Shown: positions 33,709-45,826 of the stretch, piece by piece
How positions within the stretch are numbered: the first letter of the stretch is position 1
Layout of the letters: each line of letters opens with the position of its first letter
From: Acheta domesticus
Taxonomy: Eukaryota; Arthropoda; Insecta; Orthoptera; Gryllidae
Length of the DNA stretch: 64,000 bases
Assembly: GCA_031308135.1 (NCBI GenBank)
Contig: JAHLJT010002630.1
Location: 97,570,141-97,634,140 of the forward strand
Reading direction: 5' to 3'
Program-made: the position numbers and the translations under genes
The notes under the pieces: generated by a model
The model's database searches: none
What the model saw: the letters and a program-made list of their open reading frames with translations, nothing else
Told to the model about the DNA's origin: nothing

Positions 33709-34606
33709 AATTCTATATTTCATCAACAAATATTTTTGTCTATATCTACTATTTTATAATTATAGCTTTACAACTTAAATTAAGTAACACTACTTACTCT
33801 CTATATTCAATTTGTAACCCCTCAAACACACCAATTCCTTCTCAAATTTATAATCCAATTTTTCAATCTTCTAATCCAGTGATACACTTAGGAGATTTCA
33901 AAACCAAAAACACTTCTTGTAGATGCAACTCATCAAATCTTCAAGGTATTCATTTGTAACAAACATATCATTCAAAATAATTTAGTCATATGTACTCCCT
34001 TCAAACAAACTTATTACTCTAATCACAACATTATAATACCAAATATTTTAAGTTCAATTATTACAAAAAATGTATATCTACAATGCTTTCCATCTTCACG
34101 TTCTGAATTTGATTTTTATCATCTTCTTATTAAAATGTTTTAATTCTTCACTATTAAAAATGAATTATTGCCTTCATAACATTTGTATAAACTGGAATAT
34201 GTAACAGACTTACATAAATTCAAATTTTAATTTCCCAAAAAACAATGAATAGATAATACTAAAAAAATTAGAAACAGAAACATTAACTAAAAAATTTCTT
34301 GATGCTTACACATTCCAACACACACACATTAAACCTTCCCGTTCATACTGTATCTCTCCCTACTTATTACTTAAATCTTATTAAATTCAAACATAATCTA
34401 AGACTTTTTGGCAACAAACTCCTCCAAGAAAATTTAATAAGTTATCACGAACTATGAAAGTACGTGTAAATCAATATGAATTAGAAAAATTTCAAAATTA
34501 TATTGCACAAATAACCCCAACATTAACAAAATGTTATTCTCCTTATCCAATTTTAAACAACAGTTTACATCAGAATCTCCCTACATCAATTTTCAACAAT
34601 CAAATC
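33709..34606. other. AT-rich sequence, no feature
   Basis: Very AT-rich without open frames of note. It may belong to the repeat that follows, whose other copy is cut off by the assembly gap. Confidence 0.45.
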
Positions 34607-35641
34607 AGATTAAATGTGTAATGCAGAAATTGAGGGTTTTTTTCTTTTCCACATTACTTGGTCCCTTCACAAAATTTGAATATTCACAAAGCTTCAGGAA
34701 ATGATTCTATTCCAAACAAAATGATCAAAGGACTTAATTTAGAAATTACTAAATTATTTCTTTGCAATTCTTTCTCTTAACACAAATTTATTTTAAAAAT
34801 AACTATATACTTAACGAATTTCCTATTTTATCCCACATATTTTTTCAAATCTAAATGATAATTATCATAATTGAATTCTGGTATTTCCAGAAAATTATGT
34901 ATATAAAGCATTCAACATCCTGGAAAATTATGTAAAATTGAACAAGAAGTAAACACAGATAAAAAAAATTAAATTGCCACCAAATAACATAGCACATCGG
35001 TCATAAACATTAAATATTAGTGACTCCCATGTCAAAGTTCAGAAGGCCATAATTGCATATCTGAAACATGTAGTAATGTAATATATGTTTCACTCACATG
35101 TTAACTCATTAAAAGCATATTCACTTAATTCACTAAGCAACCGTATTTCATCTGAACAGTAAAACAGAAGCAGGACAGGAAAGGCTGACAATAATATGAG
35201 AAATGTTGAAATAAATTAATTTTAAATTAAATTAACTTGTACTTTTAATTAGATTTTTCCTTGTTGCTTTAAGGCAAAACTTTTTAGTTTTGAGCAAATC
35301 TGCAATATTGAAGTACATGCTTAGAGAGCTTAATGATATGTTTAATAGTGATATGATAATGATACGACAATGAGAACTTAATGCATATAGAACTTAATAT
35401 GTATATATTTGTCGCAAGTGTATCAATATCACACTAAACCTTTTTTCTTATTCACTTATTTCACTTGGCATGTTCACTTTGTTTACACTTCATATGTTAT
35501 TGAACCAAACAAAATAAAGTTCTGTTAGGAACGACTGACTGAAAAATGAGAGAATTTTTAATTCAAAAAATTGTCTTAAATTCCCAATCCAGTAATTTCG
35601 GCAGTCACATTCTAAAAATCACTGGGGACCAATGTGTACTT
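34607..35641 (+). repeat. 1.04-kb dispersed repeat, copy 2
   Basis: Same-orientation match of 6791-7828, ending at GTACTT. This copy is not bounded by a gap on the left, so a longer unit extending into 33709-34606 is possible. Confidence 0.85.
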
Positions 35642-36163
35642 AGGAGGTAATTAGGAGGTAATGAAACGAATGCTAATGAAAAGTTTCGTATTTTTCATTT
35701 GTTTGTTGCTAATTTGTCGATTTTGAGAAATGGCGGGAAAAAACGTTTTTTGTCTATAACTTTTGAACCCGGCCTGGTAAAAATTTTCTAAAGGGTGGTC
35801 AACAATGAACAAACGAATCGACCAAAAAAATTTTCATTTTAAAACTTTTTCTGGCCAACTTCACGGTTTCTGGGTGCAGTGGAATACGTTCTTCGCAAAT
35901 ATCTGCTAGAGGAAAAGTGGTAAAACTAATGTAGTTAGTGATTAAAGGTGGTCAAACGATGGACAAACAAAAGCGCACTTCAAATTTCAATATTTTTAAT
36001 ATTTTGGGCAAAATCTTGTTAATTCGTCAAATCGTGAAGTTGGCCAGAAAAATTTGTTTGGCTGATTTTAAGGACATGGTTCGGTTCACTAAAACAACGG
36101 CGCACGGTTCACTTGCGCATGGTTCACTCGCGCGGACCACGAGAACGGATCACTCAGGGCACG
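35642..36163. repeat. Repeat flank and GGTTCACT array
   Basis: 35781-35870 (CTGGTAAAAATTTTCTAAAG to CTTCACGG) matches 47990-48095 in the same orientation. Then 36077-36160 is GC-rich and carries four spaced copies of GGTTCACT or GGATCACT just before the GTGTAAGA terminus. These may be subterminal transposase sites of that element. Confidence 0.55.
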
Positions 36164-36261
36164 GTGTAAGATATATAGGTGTGTTCACTCCCAGTCCAAA
36201 ACTGAAGCTAATGTGAGGCTAGTTCTCACAGTTGTCGCTATATAAGCGCTGCGAACGACTT

Positions 36262-36272
36262 GGGCATTTTTG
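36262..36272. repeat. 11-bp target duplication, left
   Basis: GGGCATTTTTG, repeated at 36551-36561 and present once at the empty site in copy 2 (about 40988-40998). Confidence 0.85.
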
Positions 36273-36550
36273 GCACCGGCGCCGCTAAAAACACTTTCAC
36301 GACATGTCCTCACAATAGGACGAAGACGACAAGCTCTGCCCTCGGACATACTGAGGGCATAGCGCCACACACAAACAAAAATGACAAGTCACAATTGTGA
36401 CTAAATTTAAACGCCACAACGGCAAACGACAAAGGTCCGACGCGAACCTACACCATCCACCTACACAAAGCAGTAAAACGCAACATGCGTGCGAACTGCA
36501 ACACACAAAACACACTGACCTTCGGCTTCGCCGCAAAAAAAAAAAGGGGG
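36273..36550 (+). mobile_element. 278-bp insertion with A-rich tail
   Basis: Absent from the sister copy at 40989-40999, which reads straight through. It begins GCACCGGCGCCGC, is rich in AC-type sequence, and ends with a run of 12 or more A followed by G. An 11-bp duplication and an A tail suggest LINE-mediated retroposition of a short RNA. I recognise no tRNA, 5S or 7SL promoter in it. Confidence 0.75.
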
Positions 36551-39500
36551 GGGCATTTTTGTTGGGACAAGATGGCTTCTATTGATAGCACGATGAACAG
36601 TAGACTTGACTGATCTCTTAGTAGTAAAAACTTTATTCCGGAGTATGAAGTAAATTTAGAAGTTTCGAAAGTGAGTCGAAAATCAATATATAAATGAAAT
36701 AGGTTGAAGTTTTCCCCAGAAAAGGAGAAAATTAAATGACAATGATTATATTGCGTCAAGAATTTCAACAATTAAAATGTTAAGCGAAATGTGGTAAGTA
36801 CATATACTAATTATTCACCTTACACTATCAGTTAATTATCAAATAGACACACAAGCATTGTAAAATCATACACAATCAATACTGTAATATAATCAACCAA
36901 TAGTGTAATTGGTATTTACACAACAATTCCGAAAAAAATCCAGGAGTTAAATTGTGCAATCAAATAATATGTAAGTTAACATTTTCCTCTAAATTGGTGC
37001 AAAGTTTGTAGAATTTGCATGCCAAAAAAACTGAAAATGAAAGATAATCCAAACAGATTTTTATGTGATGTTTCTAGGAATGTTTAGAATGGTCAACATG
37101 CATTTGATATGCGTTTTCAATAGTATTAAAAATAAGGTTACTTGTAGACGATATGATTTACAGACCAGACCTGAAGATAGAATTTCTTATAATCAAAATG
37201 GTAATTTTTAAGATTAATTAATGTAAGAATTTATTCGTTTATCATATCATTTTTCATTCTTATTTAATTTTGTTGAACTTTTAGTGGATATCTTGGGCAA
37301 AGACACATATACTGTTATTGAAACATCATGCCTGTTCACCAAACATAAGTGACGACTGTAATCCTCATACTGAACTTTATTGATATAGTGAATGTGTATG
37401 TTGTTTATTGTCTACTATTTTTTAATTATAATTAATTATTGATTTTTTCTGATTATATGAAATTACAAACTTCATGAAATGTTATTTACCACCTAACAAT
37501 TAAAAGTATATTTTTAAAACTTTTTCATTTTCAGAAGGTGATTATGAAAAATGTTGATAGAAGCAACTGTAATTCTTGAAGAAGATTCATTGAATGTATT
37601 CCAAAGGCTGTCAGACAAACTTATTGATATTTGAAAACTATTTGAGAATAAACAAATGGTTAGTCTTCTTCAAAGCTCGTAGGACATGATTGTGAAATGC
37701 GAACCCGAGAATGTGTAATTTTTTGCGCATATTTTGTTGCCAAGACGTGATTATAAAAAGGCAACTGATGTTATCTAAATATAGACATGAGGTTCTGCAT
37801 ATGAAGTAGTAAGAACATGGTTTATTCATGGTGGTGATATTCTGTGCAGTGATTCTAAAAAGGATGAAGACTTTCATATTTCGTTCTTGAAATTAATTTT
37901 ATGTTTTTGAAGCCATCTAAATGGAAGTGAAATTAAGTGGTTGTTAGTTTTTCATTGAAGTTAATAGTGAGAATACAATTCAGATAACTGAAAACCGTAT
38001 AAACCGTTTCGGGAATAGTATGGAAACTCTTTCACAGTAAAATCTAGGTTTGTGGAAAAATGCAAGTAAATTTCAGGTGAAAAAATGTTACAACTACAAA
38101 AACAATTTGTTACAATCATAGCACAAATTGGATCATGAGTCTGGCATCAAAAATACGTTCAATCATTTAAAATTCTTGCCTTCCCATGTTTATCAACACC
38201 CAGAACCCTAATGTTATCAATTGAAACACAACATTGTCCCACTTCTATTCGCCCACCACAGCACTACAAATAGACAATAACACAATCATTACTCATAATA
38301 CTCTGTGTGAGAAAAGCCCTACATAAGCAGAAATTAAGATATTCTACCTGTCATCAGATGTCATTAAAAGTTACAAGAATAACATTAGGCTTTTCTAAAA
38401 AGTAGATTATTCTAGTTCATAAATTCGTAGTCAAAGCAATTTTACAATGAATGGTTTGCACATATCCAACAGCATTTTGAAATTTAGGTACAGCCAAATT
38501 AATGTTAATAATGATAATACTGCAATAAATGTAAAATTTATATACAAGTTACTTATGCCACATTTATGTACATTAATATATTTAGGAATGAAGAAAGTAT
38601 GTAAACTGTAATTATTTCAGAAAAAATAATATGTATAAATTAAATATTATTAATATTGAAATAAAGAATCAAATTGAATTATAATAAACTACTTTTCTAT
38701 TTTGTGGGTTATTCTTGTTAAAGATTCAAATATAAATATTTTATTTTTATAATGAAAATTCCTCTTTTAATACAGCTTTACATACATTGTTTGATGTTGA
38801 GAATGTATTACAAGCTGCAGACAACCTGGAATTATGTAGTGGAGGCGCTGCTCTGCATATTATAAAGGAAAAATTTGTCTTGTCCTTAAGCTCATGGATC
38901 TACATTCCTCATAATTGGTTTTGAATTCTTGTGTTGTTAACAAAAAGATAATGTCTTAGTTGATTCCACAGATAAATTACTCTGTTAGTGAAGAATTTCT
39001 TTATCGGAATGAGACCAAGTATTGATTTTGTTAATTTCATGTTAGGACCCTAAAGATATGTAGCGTTTGTTCTTAATGTACATTGTACATCTGTGACATA
39101 GAACCCATGCATTATTTTAGCTCATATAATTTATTAATTGCAAAATGTGTACAAAAGCGTCAGTAACAAGACAAAATTCATTTCATAAGATCATCTGTCA
39201 AAAAAGGAAAAAATATTTCTACTAGAAAATTATAATTGGCATTGACATTGTTTTTCAATGAGGGCAGTAATGAATATACTGTTGCGAAGAGCAAACCTGT
39301 TGACTGCTGAGCAACATGAATGTCAAATGATTAATAGTAAATCACTGTTTAAATGATTTTCGTAACTAGAATCCCTTCTGTTTTCTGTTGTTGTTTTAGC
39401 TCCAACTCCTGTTTTTAAACAGAAATCCTCATTCTTTGGTATTTAAATCATATAATTGCAGATATACATGGATTTCGCTACAAAACATTTAAAACAATTA

Positions 39501-39758
39501 ATACCCCCGTCAGACGTTATAATAGGCCTTAAAAGATTCCATTTACATTAGCGGTTCTACGATTACGTTTATTCAGTGACCGGTATACCTTTCTTGAAAC
39601 GAAAATACCAGAAAATACTACATGCGCGAGACGCCATCATCAATGCCCAATTCGATCGTGCGGGTAAGCGAGGAACTTGCCTCAAACTGGCTTCAAAAAT
39701 TTTGCCCAAAAGGCGGCTAGTTGACACACCTATATCTTATACATCGTGCAATGGTTAA

Positions 39759-39811
39759 ATGCATAAAATGCGTTGCATGCATAAAATGCGTTGCATGCAT
39801 AAAATGCGTTG
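39759..39811. repeat. 18-bp tandem repeat, three units
   Basis: ATGCATAAAATGCGTTGC occurs three times with period 18, just outside the right end of the DNA transposon. Confidence 0.95.
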
Positions 39812-39910
39812 GTAATTATGCGTTGGACAGACTCAAGGATGTTTTATGTTAACGCGAGGGCCGAAGGCCCGAGCCTCGTCCTGAACTTCGACACGGGTAG
39901 CGAAGCGTCA
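39808..39910 (+). repeat. GGCCGAAGGCCC repeat, copy 1
   Basis: AATTATGCGTTGGACAGACTC through AGGGCCGAAGGCCC and AGCGAAGCG matches 59205-59300 in the same orientation with many changes. The GGGCCGAAGGCCC core is a short hairpin. Confidence 0.6.
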
Positions 39911-40888
39911 CGATTCCACACGAAAGTGCGTTGGCCACGTGGCCGTGTGGCCGGGCACACTGGCCACGGTGTAAGACAGGGCCGTCAGACGAACGAGCAC
40001 GCGAATGACCTTCGCAAAGGTTTGGGGCACGCGGCGATATCAGCTTAGCGAAATCTCTCGAGTTACAGGCGGGAAGCAGGGGTGAGAAAACATTGTGCGA
40101 ATGTGGCGAGTTGGGTGAAACACACCGGTTGGTACATCATAAAGAGACATTTATTAATTGTTACGAACTTTAAGTGGAAATTGACATGTAAACAAAAACT
40201 GCAGTTATACAAGCATTGAACATTACACCACGGACGTAATAACACACGTTTCTACTTAGTGTTAGAGAATGCAGTATAAGAGAATTATTAATTCTAATGA
40301 ATATTTGTTAGAAAATAAATATAAACCAAAATATGTATTAAATCAAGATAATATTGTATATCAATTTCAGAAAAGCACTGACCCTATTATTGAAAATAAA
40401 CATTTAAAGAAATACGATGTGCATATCTTTCGTGTGAAAATGAACGCAATAACAGCACTTAAAAATTATAGAATAATGATGAATAGAATCTGGAAAAATA
40501 TGTAAAATGACGTCAAAAAAAGGTTCATAAATATGTAATGAAAACAGTAAAAATATAAGTATGTAAAATCGGATACATTATGTAATATTAAAATACACTA
40601 AGTTTTAAACACCTAATACAAAATTGTATTTATGAAAACTTTCCTAAAAACATTTTAAAATAATACAAACGTTTTAAAAATCATTCGGAGAGTACAAGTT
40701 GATGTACATTTTGCACTATATAAGAGCCCACTCGGACAAACTTTTTATGTCTTCTTGCGCCCCACACGACTGCCTTCTGTGCATCCCTGAGAAATCGGAG
40801 CGCGAGCTTCCCTCGGCCGCGGGCCCTGCGTGCCCTAGTGGAGCGCAAGCGCGCTCCGAGCACGTACGTGCTCCGTTTGACAGCCCTG
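39911..40888. other. No gene; GC-rich patches and a terminus-like match
   Basis: At 39966-39981 CACGGTGTAAGACAGG resembles the GTGTAAGA terminus, again after GC-rich DNA. The middle (40140-40690) is AT-rich with a chance frame. 40800-40886 is GC-rich and leads into copy 2 of the transposon. Confidence 0.45.
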
Positions 40889-41404
40889 GTGTAAGAGATA
40901 TAGGTGTGTTCACTCCCAGTCTAAAACTGAAGCTAATGTGAGGCTAGTTCCCACAGCTCTCACTATATAACCGCTGCGAACGACTTGGGCATTTTTGTTG
41001 GGACAAGATGGCTTCTATTGATAGCACGGTGAACAGTAGACTTGACTGATCTCTTCGTAGTAAAATCTTTATTCCGGAGTATGAAGTAAATTTAGAAGTT
41101 TCCAAATTGAGTCGAAAATCAAGATATTAAAAAGAAATAGGTTGAAGTTTTTCCCAGAAAAGGAGAAAATTAAATGACAATGATTATATTGCCTCAAGAA
41201 TTTCAACAATGAAAATGTTATGCGAAATGTGGTAAGTACATATACCAATTATTCACCTTACACTATCAGTTAATTATCAAATAGATACACAATCATTGTA
41301 AAATCATACACAATCAATAATGTGAAAATAAACAACCAAACTAGTATAGTAATTATTTATACAACAATTCGGAAAAAAATTCCACGACTTATATTGTTTT
41401 TGTA

Positions 41405-41440
41405 TGAGATATGAGTTGATATGAGTTGATATGAGTTTTC
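41405..41440. repeat. 11-bp tandem repeat
   Basis: About three units of GATATGAGTT(G) inside transposon copy 2, absent from copy 1. Confidence 0.8.
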
Positions 41441-43623
41441 AAAAATATTAAAAAATTAATAAGATAACTTGTATAGGATATGATTTACAGACCATATCTG
41501 AAGATAGAGTTTGTTATAATTAAAATGGTAATTTTTAAGATTAATAAATGAAATAATTTATTTGTTTATTTTTTTCATTCTTGTTTAATTTTGTTGAACT
41601 TTCAGTGGTTATGTTGGGCACACACAAAGACTGCCATTGGAACACTATGCCTGTTCATCAAACATATCTGACGACTGTGATCCTCATACTGAACTTTATT
41701 GGTATGGTAAATGTGTACCTTGCTTATTGTCTACTATTTTTTTAATTAATATTAATTATAGATTTTTTCTAATTATATGAAATTACAAACTTCATACATT
41801 TTTGTTGACTACCTAAGAATTAAAAATATATTTTTAAAACTTTTTAATTTTCAGAAGATGATTATGAAATAATTTTGAGGGAAGCAACTGTAATTCATGA
41901 AGAAGATTAATTGAATGTATCCAAAGGGTGTCAGACAAACTTATTGATATTTGAAAAAATATTTGAGAATAAACAAATGGTTAGTCTTCGTCGAAAATCA
42001 TAGGACATGATTGTGAAATGTGAACCAGAGAATGTGTTTTTTGCACATATTGTTGACAAGATGTGATTATAAAAAGGCAACTGATGTTATTTCAATATAG
42101 GAATAGAGGTTCTATATATAAATATTCTAATAATGCATTATTCATGGTGGTGATATTCTGTGCAGCGGTTCTAAAAAGTACCTACAAAAATAACCTTCAT
42201 TTTTCGTTCTTGAAATTAATTTTATGTTTTTGAATCCATGTTGCATTTCAGTTGATAACATGGTGGGAAGTGAAAGGAAGTGGTTGTTAGGTTTTCATAG
42301 AAGTTAATAGAGAGAACACAATTCAGATAACCGAGAACTGTGTAAAACGTTTCATGAATAGTATGGAAACTTTTTCACAGTAAAATTTAGGATTGTAGGA
42401 AAATGCAAGTACATTTCAGGTGAAAGAAATATTAAAACTACAAAAACAATGTGTTAAAACTATAGCACAAATTGGGTTATGCGTTTTGCATAAAAATACT
42501 TTAAATAATTTAAAATTCTTGCCTTCCGATGTTTATCAATACTCAGAACCATGATATTTTCAATTGAAACACCACGTGGCCCACATCTATTCACCACCGT
42601 AGCACTACAAATAGACAATAACACAATCATAACTCTGTGTGAGAAATGCCCCACATGAGCAGAAATTAAGATCAGATGTAATGAAAAGTTGCAAGAATAG
42701 CATAACGCTTCCCTCAAAAGTAAATTTTTCTTCATAAATTCATAGTCAAAGCAATTTTACAATGAATGGTTTGCACATATCCAACAGCATTTTGAAATTT
42801 AAGTACAGGCAAATGAATGTTAATAATGATAATTCCGCAATGAATGAAAAATGTATATGTAAGTTACGTATGTAACATTTATGTACATTAATGTATTTAG
42901 GAAATTATGAATGTATGTAAACTGTATATGTATATTGTTTGTAAGTAGGTTATGTGATTTTGAGAATTGCCAGTCATAAAATTGCAATTATTTCAGAAAA
43001 TAATATGTACAAATTGAATATTGAAATGAAGAATTGAGTTGAATTATAATAAACTACATTTTTTAATTTGTAAGCTATTACTAGAAAATTATAATTGACA
43101 CTGAAATTGTTTTTCAATGAGGGTCAGTGAGGAATATACTGTTGCAAAGAACAAATCTGTTGACTGCTGAGCAACATGATTGTCAAATGAATGGTAAATC
43201 ACTGTTTAAGTGCTTTTCTTAAATGTAATCGCTATTGTTTTTTGTTGTTAACCCAACTCTTGTTGTTGTAACTCCAACTCTTGTTTTTAAATGGAAATCC
43301 TCATTCTCTGGTACTTACATCATATAATTGCAAATATGCATGGCTCTCGCTACAAAACATTTCAGAACAATTAACACCCCTGTCAGCCTGTATAATAGGT
43401 CTTAAAAGATCCCGATAAATTTACAGTAGCGGTTCCCCAATTATGTGTATTCAGTGACGGTTATAGCTTTCTTGCAACGAAAACACCAGAAAATACTAAA
43501 TGCGCGAGACGCCATCATCAATGCCCAATTCGATCGTGCGCACCGTACGGATAAGCGAGGAACTAGCCTCAAACTGACTTCAAAAATTTTGCCCAAAAGG
43601 CGGCTAGTTGACACACCTATATA

Positions 43624-43630
43624 TCTTACA
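43624..43630. repeat. P-like element A target duplication, left
   Basis: TCTTACA, repeated at 45747-45753. It lies in the right TIR of the GTGTAAGA element. Confidence 0.9.
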
Positions 43631-45746
43631 CATGGAGGAATATACAACAGGAGGGGAAACTCTCGCTGTTTGAGAGTATGGACTAGAGGATTCGCTAGCG
43701 TCGTTTCCATGTGGCGACATCTATTTTAAGGTACATGCGTAATTTCAAACCCTGCTTCGGTTATTTGCTCGTCAGGTAGCGGTGCGAGCTTATGAACCTT
43801 CTACCATTCATTTCATCCACTAATTTATTTTTTTGCTGAAGAGACGGCGATGCTCATGGCAACGTGTTTGTTTGTGACATTTCGTTTGCGAGCTTTTTTG
43901 GTGGTGTATGTCAAGTGTTGCAGATGACAATGACTAAATGTTGGGCCCAAGGATGTGCCAATGTTGTTCGGCAGGATAATGAAAATAAAGTTTCTTCAGG
44001 TTTTCCTCCGAAATGGGAAGGTGAGTGAAATATTTTGAGTTATGATGAGTTACTGTAATTGAACGTTATTTCCGTCTAGTGTTGTGCAATTTCATGTATC
44101 GTTCCGAACATTTCAGATACCTTAAGAGTTTAATGTCATTATTTTATAGGCATAAATTTTAATAGTGTACCACCTTGATGCTTGAGAATTTCGGGTGTGG
44201 TGTTCCTGCATTACATATTTCAAATATATGCTTTCATTACAGGTCATTCAGAGGCACAAAGTCTGTAACCTGAAGCATAGAATCCGATCAGCGGGAGAAG
44301 TAAGAGAAGAAGAGGTCTGAATCGCATGAAAATATCCTTGAGTAATTCACTTGAATACCCCTGATTCATAAATAAATAGGCAAAGCAACAGTAGTATTCC
44401 AACCTCAATAAATAAGTTTTATTTACACAATTTTTTTCACTAGCTTTGCACCACAAATGGATACTTCTTTGCAGTCCATTGTGTTGAATTTAAGCTTTTA
44501 AATCTTACCAGTTTATTACCCTCCAATTACATGGTTTGAATGAAAATGTGATGAATTACAAGAAAGAACATGTGTTTTAAACTAATAATATTCATATTAG
44601 GATATGTAGCTTCTTCAAACTATACTGCAGATCTGGAAGAGGTTAAAATATCAGGAGGTTTGAATGACATGTTTCTGGATGTATAACTATGTATATAAGA
44701 ATATCTTCTCCTATCTACAATCTAGTGGAAAGAATTTCTGTAGATTTGTAATAATTTTTAATGGTGTTGTCAAACTAATTGACTGTATATGTAATTCAAT
44801 AACTTCACATTTAAAAATCACCATTTAATCAGGATTAATAAAATGTATAAATATGTTACTATTGCTGTTACAGAATTTATACGAATTTCTAATGTAATTG
44901 TTTTAAGGTTCTTACGTGAATGTTAGGTTCAATTAAACTATTTTTAATTATGGAACATGAATTATCACAAAAATACAGGTAATACACGCAAATATGCAGG
45001 TAGATTTTATTTTCCTTGCAAGAAAAGTGTCATGAATGCAGTGTTTGATTCTTAGCCCAATTGATAGAGATGTCTGCATAACAGAAGTCATGAACTCGGA
45101 TCCAAGAGGTACCAAATATTTCCTTTGTGACAATTTATTGCTATGATTATGTGGTGTATTAAGTGTCGTAGTCATGACATAAATTGATAGTAAAATAAAC
45201 TACATCTGATCTAAGATGTAAATCATTTTATGTTGATATGAAAGCATTTCTGCTAATTATAAAATTTATTCGTTTTGTGTTATAATATGAAAAGATGGTG
45301 GAGATACAATTATAATTTTATTAACACAGATACTATATTTGTATGTCAAAATCTATTTAAATAGTAATTTGATGGTGTCTACAATACCAGATTATTATTC
45401 TTCTGTATTTGTATTGTACTTATGTGATCATGTAAGATTGTTTTCAGAATAAATTTTATGAATACAGAAAAAGTTTGTTTTTATTAGTTGCCAATTTATT
45501 CTTCCCTTGCTCAAATTTTGTACTTTTTATACAGCGCGCCAATATCGTAGTACGTGCTGTTATGGAGGTTATTATTTACATTGTATGCCCAAAAAGTAGA
45601 TCGAGTACCGTGCACCTGAGCCAGCTGGTTCAGCGATCAAGAAGTATCCATTCTGGCCACAGAGTGCAGTGTTGTCAATTTAACTCCTGTACCTTATTGT
45701 AGATGGTGCCACACGAGTTTCCACTCCTGTTCTATATTCCTCCATG
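43631..45746 (+). mobile_element. P-superfamily-like element A (non-autonomous)
   Basis: 2116 bp. It starts CATGGAGGAATATACAACAG and ends with the inverted form (reverse complement CATGGAGGAATATAGAACAG), with about 28 of 32 end bases matching. A 7-bp duplication TCTTACA flanks it; if the element is taken to start ATGG the duplication reads as 8 bp (TCTTACAC). CATG ends, 7-8 bp duplications and a THAP-type first exon at 43924-44020 fit the P superfamily. No transposase core is visible, so it would depend on an autonomous relative. It is closely similar over its full length to element B. Confidence 0.82.
43924..44020 (+). CDS. THAP-like first exon in P-like element A
   Basis: ATG at 43924 (or the in-frame ATG at 43930) opens 32 codons: MTMTKCWAQGCANVVRQD... 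and GFPPKW. C-x4-C near the start followed by a short spacer and FP is how THAP zinc-finger domains begin; in P transposases this domain binds the element ends. A good donor GTGAGT follows at 44021, and an acceptor CATTACAG lies near 44240, but the sequence after it does not show the C-x2-H half of THAP. It is probably a relic of the autonomous element's first exon. Confidence 0.5.
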
Positions 45747-45753
45747 TCTTACA
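45747..45753. repeat. P-like element A target duplication, right
   Basis: TCTTACA, identical to 43624-43630. Confidence 0.9.
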
Positions 45754-45819
45754 CCGTGCACTGGCGGCGCCGCGAGTGACTCGTTCGGAACTGAATCGTG
45801 CGCGTCAATAGGAGCCGAA
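45754..45819. mobile_element. Displaced outer end of GTGTAAGA element copy 2
   Basis: With the duplication at 45747, CCGTGCACTGG completes the terminus CTTACACCGTGC. The following GC-rich bases resemble, inverted, the GC-rich sequence left of copy 1 (CGAGTGACTCG against CACTCGCGCG). The stretch is stranded between P-like elements A and B. Confidence 0.65.
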
Positions 45820-45826
45820 CCCTGTC
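45820..45826. repeat. P-like element B target duplication, left
   Basis: CCCTGTC, repeated at 47940-47946. Confidence 0.9.

Larger units (their letters stand above)
36164..39743. mobile_element. GTGTAAGA-terminus DNA transposon, copy 1
   Basis: Left end GTGTAAGATATATAGGTGTG; right end has the inverted form ACACACCTATATCTTATAC. It aligns along its length with 40889-43630 in the same orientation. Coding relics are visible: EATVILEEDSLNVFQRLSDK near 37563-37630, and a 40-codon frame at 38776-38923 containing DVENVLQAADNLELCSGG behind a TTTTAATACAG acceptor. Stops interrupt them. The homology may extend outward into GC-rich DNA (GCACG/CGTGC outside both ends), so the true termini are uncertain. 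Superfamily not assigned. Confidence 0.75.
40889..43630. mobile_element. GTGTAAGA-terminus DNA transposon, copy 2
   Basis: Starts GTGTAAGAGATATAGGTG and ends ACACACCTATATATCTTACA, the inverted form. Compared with copy 1 it lacks the 278-bp insertion and about 500 bp in the middle (the 38710-39220 part of copy 1), so it is an internal deletion derivative. A P-like element inserted inside its right terminus; the last bases and further GC-rich end sequence resume at 45747. Coding relics are shorter than in copy 1. Confidence 0.75.

Noticed and set aside
45475..45702. 75-codon protein in the P-like elements
   Set aside because: Conserved in both copies (also 47668-47895) only because the elements are similar; no domain, and it runs into the terminus region.
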